A stretch of DNA of 64,000 nt, from NCBI RefSeq assembly GCF_004917075.1, contig NZ_SSYB01000001.1, forward strand, positions 1,099,478 through 1,163,477, read 5' to 3'. The position numbers and the translations under genes were made by a program. The notes under the pieces were generated by a model. The model was not told the origin of the DNA, searched no databases, and saw nothing but the letters and a program-made list of their open reading frames with translations. Source of the DNA: Geomonas edaphica. GTDB taxonomy: Bacteria; Desulfobacterota; Desulfuromonadia; Geobacterales; Geobacteraceae. Positions 62,924 through 64,000 of the stretch are shown here, piece after piece; the first letter of the stretch is position 1, and each line of letters starts with the position of its first letter.

Positions 62924-64000
62924 ATGATCGACAAGGACACCCTCAAGCGGCTGGAATTCGACAAGATCCTCGATACCGCCGCCGCCTTTGCCCACTGCGA
63001 AGCCTCGCACCTGGGCGTATCTTCCGTCACCCCCCTCTCCGATCGCCGCGCCATAGAGGAGCGCTTGGGACTCGTGGAGGAGATCCGCAGGCTGACCAGA
63101 CAAGGCATCTCGCTTAAGCTTGCCCCCTTCGAGGACATCACGCCGCAGGTGAAGGCGGTGCGTCCGAAAGGTGCCGTCATCGCCCCGATCGCCCTGCAGC
63201 GCTTCATCCCCACCCTGCGCGTCATGACGGCGATATCGAAGCAGCTTGCCTTCAGAAACGACGTGCCGTTCCTTTTCGCCGCGGCGGGCTCCATAAGCGG
63301 TTTCCCCGATCTTCTGGAACCCCTGGAGCATACGGTGAACGAGGATGGGGAGATCCTCGACACCGCGTCGACTCTGCTCTCCGATATCCGTTCCAAGAAG
63401 AAGGGAATCACCGCGCGCATCAAGCGGCGCCTGGAGGAGATCGTGCGGGAGCGGCACACCGCGATCTTTTTGCAGGACGACTTCATCACCCAGAGGTCCG
63501 GGCGCTGGGTCATTCCGGTGCGCATGGACTCCAAGGGGATGGTGCCGGGTGTGGTGCACGACGTCTCGAACTCGGGCGAGACCGCCTTCATGGAGCCCTT
63601 GGAGATCATCGGCCTTGCCAATGAACTCGAGAACCTGGTGGCCGACGAGCGCGCCGAGGAGATCCGCATCGTGCGCCAGATCTGCGACTGGATCCGCGAG
63701 GATGCCGAGGAACTCCTCGAGCAGTTTCAGGCGCTGGTACGGCTCGATATCCTGAACTGCATCGCGACTTTGAGCGACAAATTAAGGTGCGAGACGCCGG
63801 TCATCGCCGAGCCCCCGGGGATCCTGCTAAAGTCGGCTCGCCACCCGATTCTCACCCTGTTGGGAAAGGATGTGGTGCCGCTAGACCTGGAGCTCGCCTC
63901 CGACAACAGCGTCATGGTCGTCACCGGGCCGAACACGGGAGGCAAGACCATCGCCATCAAGACCGCCGGTCTTCTGAGCGTGATGGCGCTTTGCGGCATG
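62924..64000 (+). CDS. mutS2: MutS2 (endonuclease/recombination suppressor), C-terminus cut by window edge
   Basis: The first 359 residues are in the window: MIDKDTLKRLEFDKILDTAAAFA, the MutS2 core and clamp, then the ATPase start VVTGPNTGGKTIAIKTAGLLS (Walker A about residue 340). The Smr domain expected at the C-terminus lies beyond the window. No mismatch-binding domain I is present, as in MutS2 rather than MutS1. Roles in recombination or collided-ribosome rescue are described for homologs. Confidence 0.94.
   Translation, partial: MIDKDTLKRLEFDKILDTAAAFAHCEASHLGVSSVTPLSDRRAIEERLGLVEEIRRLTRQGISLKLAPFEDITPQVKAVRPKGAVIAPIALQRFIPTLRVMTAISKQLAFRNDVPFLFAAAGSISGFPDLLEPLEHTVNEDGEILDTASTLLSDIRSKKKGITARIKRRLEEIVRERHTAIFLQDDFITQRSGRWVIPVRMDSKGMVPGVVHDVSNSGETAFMEPLEIIGLANELENLVADERAEEIRIVRQICDWIREDAEELLEQFQALVRLDILNCIATLSDKLRCETPVIAEPPGILLKSARHPILTLLGKDVVPLDLELASDNSVMVVTGPNTGGKTIAIKTAGLLSVMALCGM

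Overview
The window reads as a chromosome segment of a Geobacter/Geomonas-type bacterium (Desulfuromonadota). Evidence: the high-GC core, the order rpsB-tsf-pyrH-frr-uppS-cdsA-dxr-rseP-tsaB, rpsF-rpsR-DUF2232-rplI, rplY-pth-ychF, a very large (about 990 aa) glutamate dehydrogenase, a DUF4382 lipoprotein, a PilZ protein, a bacteriohemerythrin and a GEMM-I cyclic-dinucleotide riboswitch. Species assignment is inference; no 16S rRNA is present.

Layout. 1-4.8 kb (minus): ilvD, ilvB, ilvN and the start of psd. 4.8-12.6 kb (minus): translation and envelope-precursor genes running from rpsB down to tsaB. 12.9-15.6 kb: divergent ilvY/ilvC with a palindromic operator; this class II ketol-acid reductoisomerase completes the branched-chain amino acid pathway away from ilvDBN. 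15.6-18 kb: a hydrolase, an OB-fold exported protein and a hypothetical gene. 18-23.8 kb (minus): rplI/DUF2232/rpsR/rpsF, ychF/pth/rplY and prs. 24-28.4 kb: a small accessory block with cyclic-dinucleotide flavour (PilZ; GEMM-I riboswitch ahead of a tiny exported protein and a DUF4382 lipoprotein; hemerythrin; SYLF protein). 28.57-29.03 kb: 22 copies of a 21-bp tandem repeat.

29.08-48.50 kb is an AT-richer integrated element of 19.4 kb, inserted in the 3' half of a tRNA-Gln gene and bounded by a perfect 45-bp direct repeat. It has two tyrosine recombinases, an excisionase-like protein, a prim-pol/helicase replication protein next to an iteron-like repeat region, RadC- and ArdC-like proteins, a decayed parB, and cargo. 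I saw no phage structural or conjugation genes. The cargo includes an AbiGi-like protein with a membrane partner, an H-type-lectin-like protein, a Sel1-repeat protein with a divergent XRE regulator, a HEPN-like protein, and a compact radical SAM / nucleotidyltransferase / glycosyltransferase-like operon (37.5-40.2 kb). That operon is my best candidate for an undescribed system.

48.5-64 kb returns to core: tRNA-Gln, ispE, truD, large NAD-type GDH, trmB, an RNA helicase coupled to a WYL regulator, a HigBA-type toxin-antitoxin pair with an apparently leaderless toxin mRNA, a MidA-type methyltransferase coupled to a HAD phosphatase, aspA, a NifU-type scaffold, a cardiolipin-synthase-like PLD protein, and the 5' part of mutS2. 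Both ends of the window cut genes (psd and mutS2).
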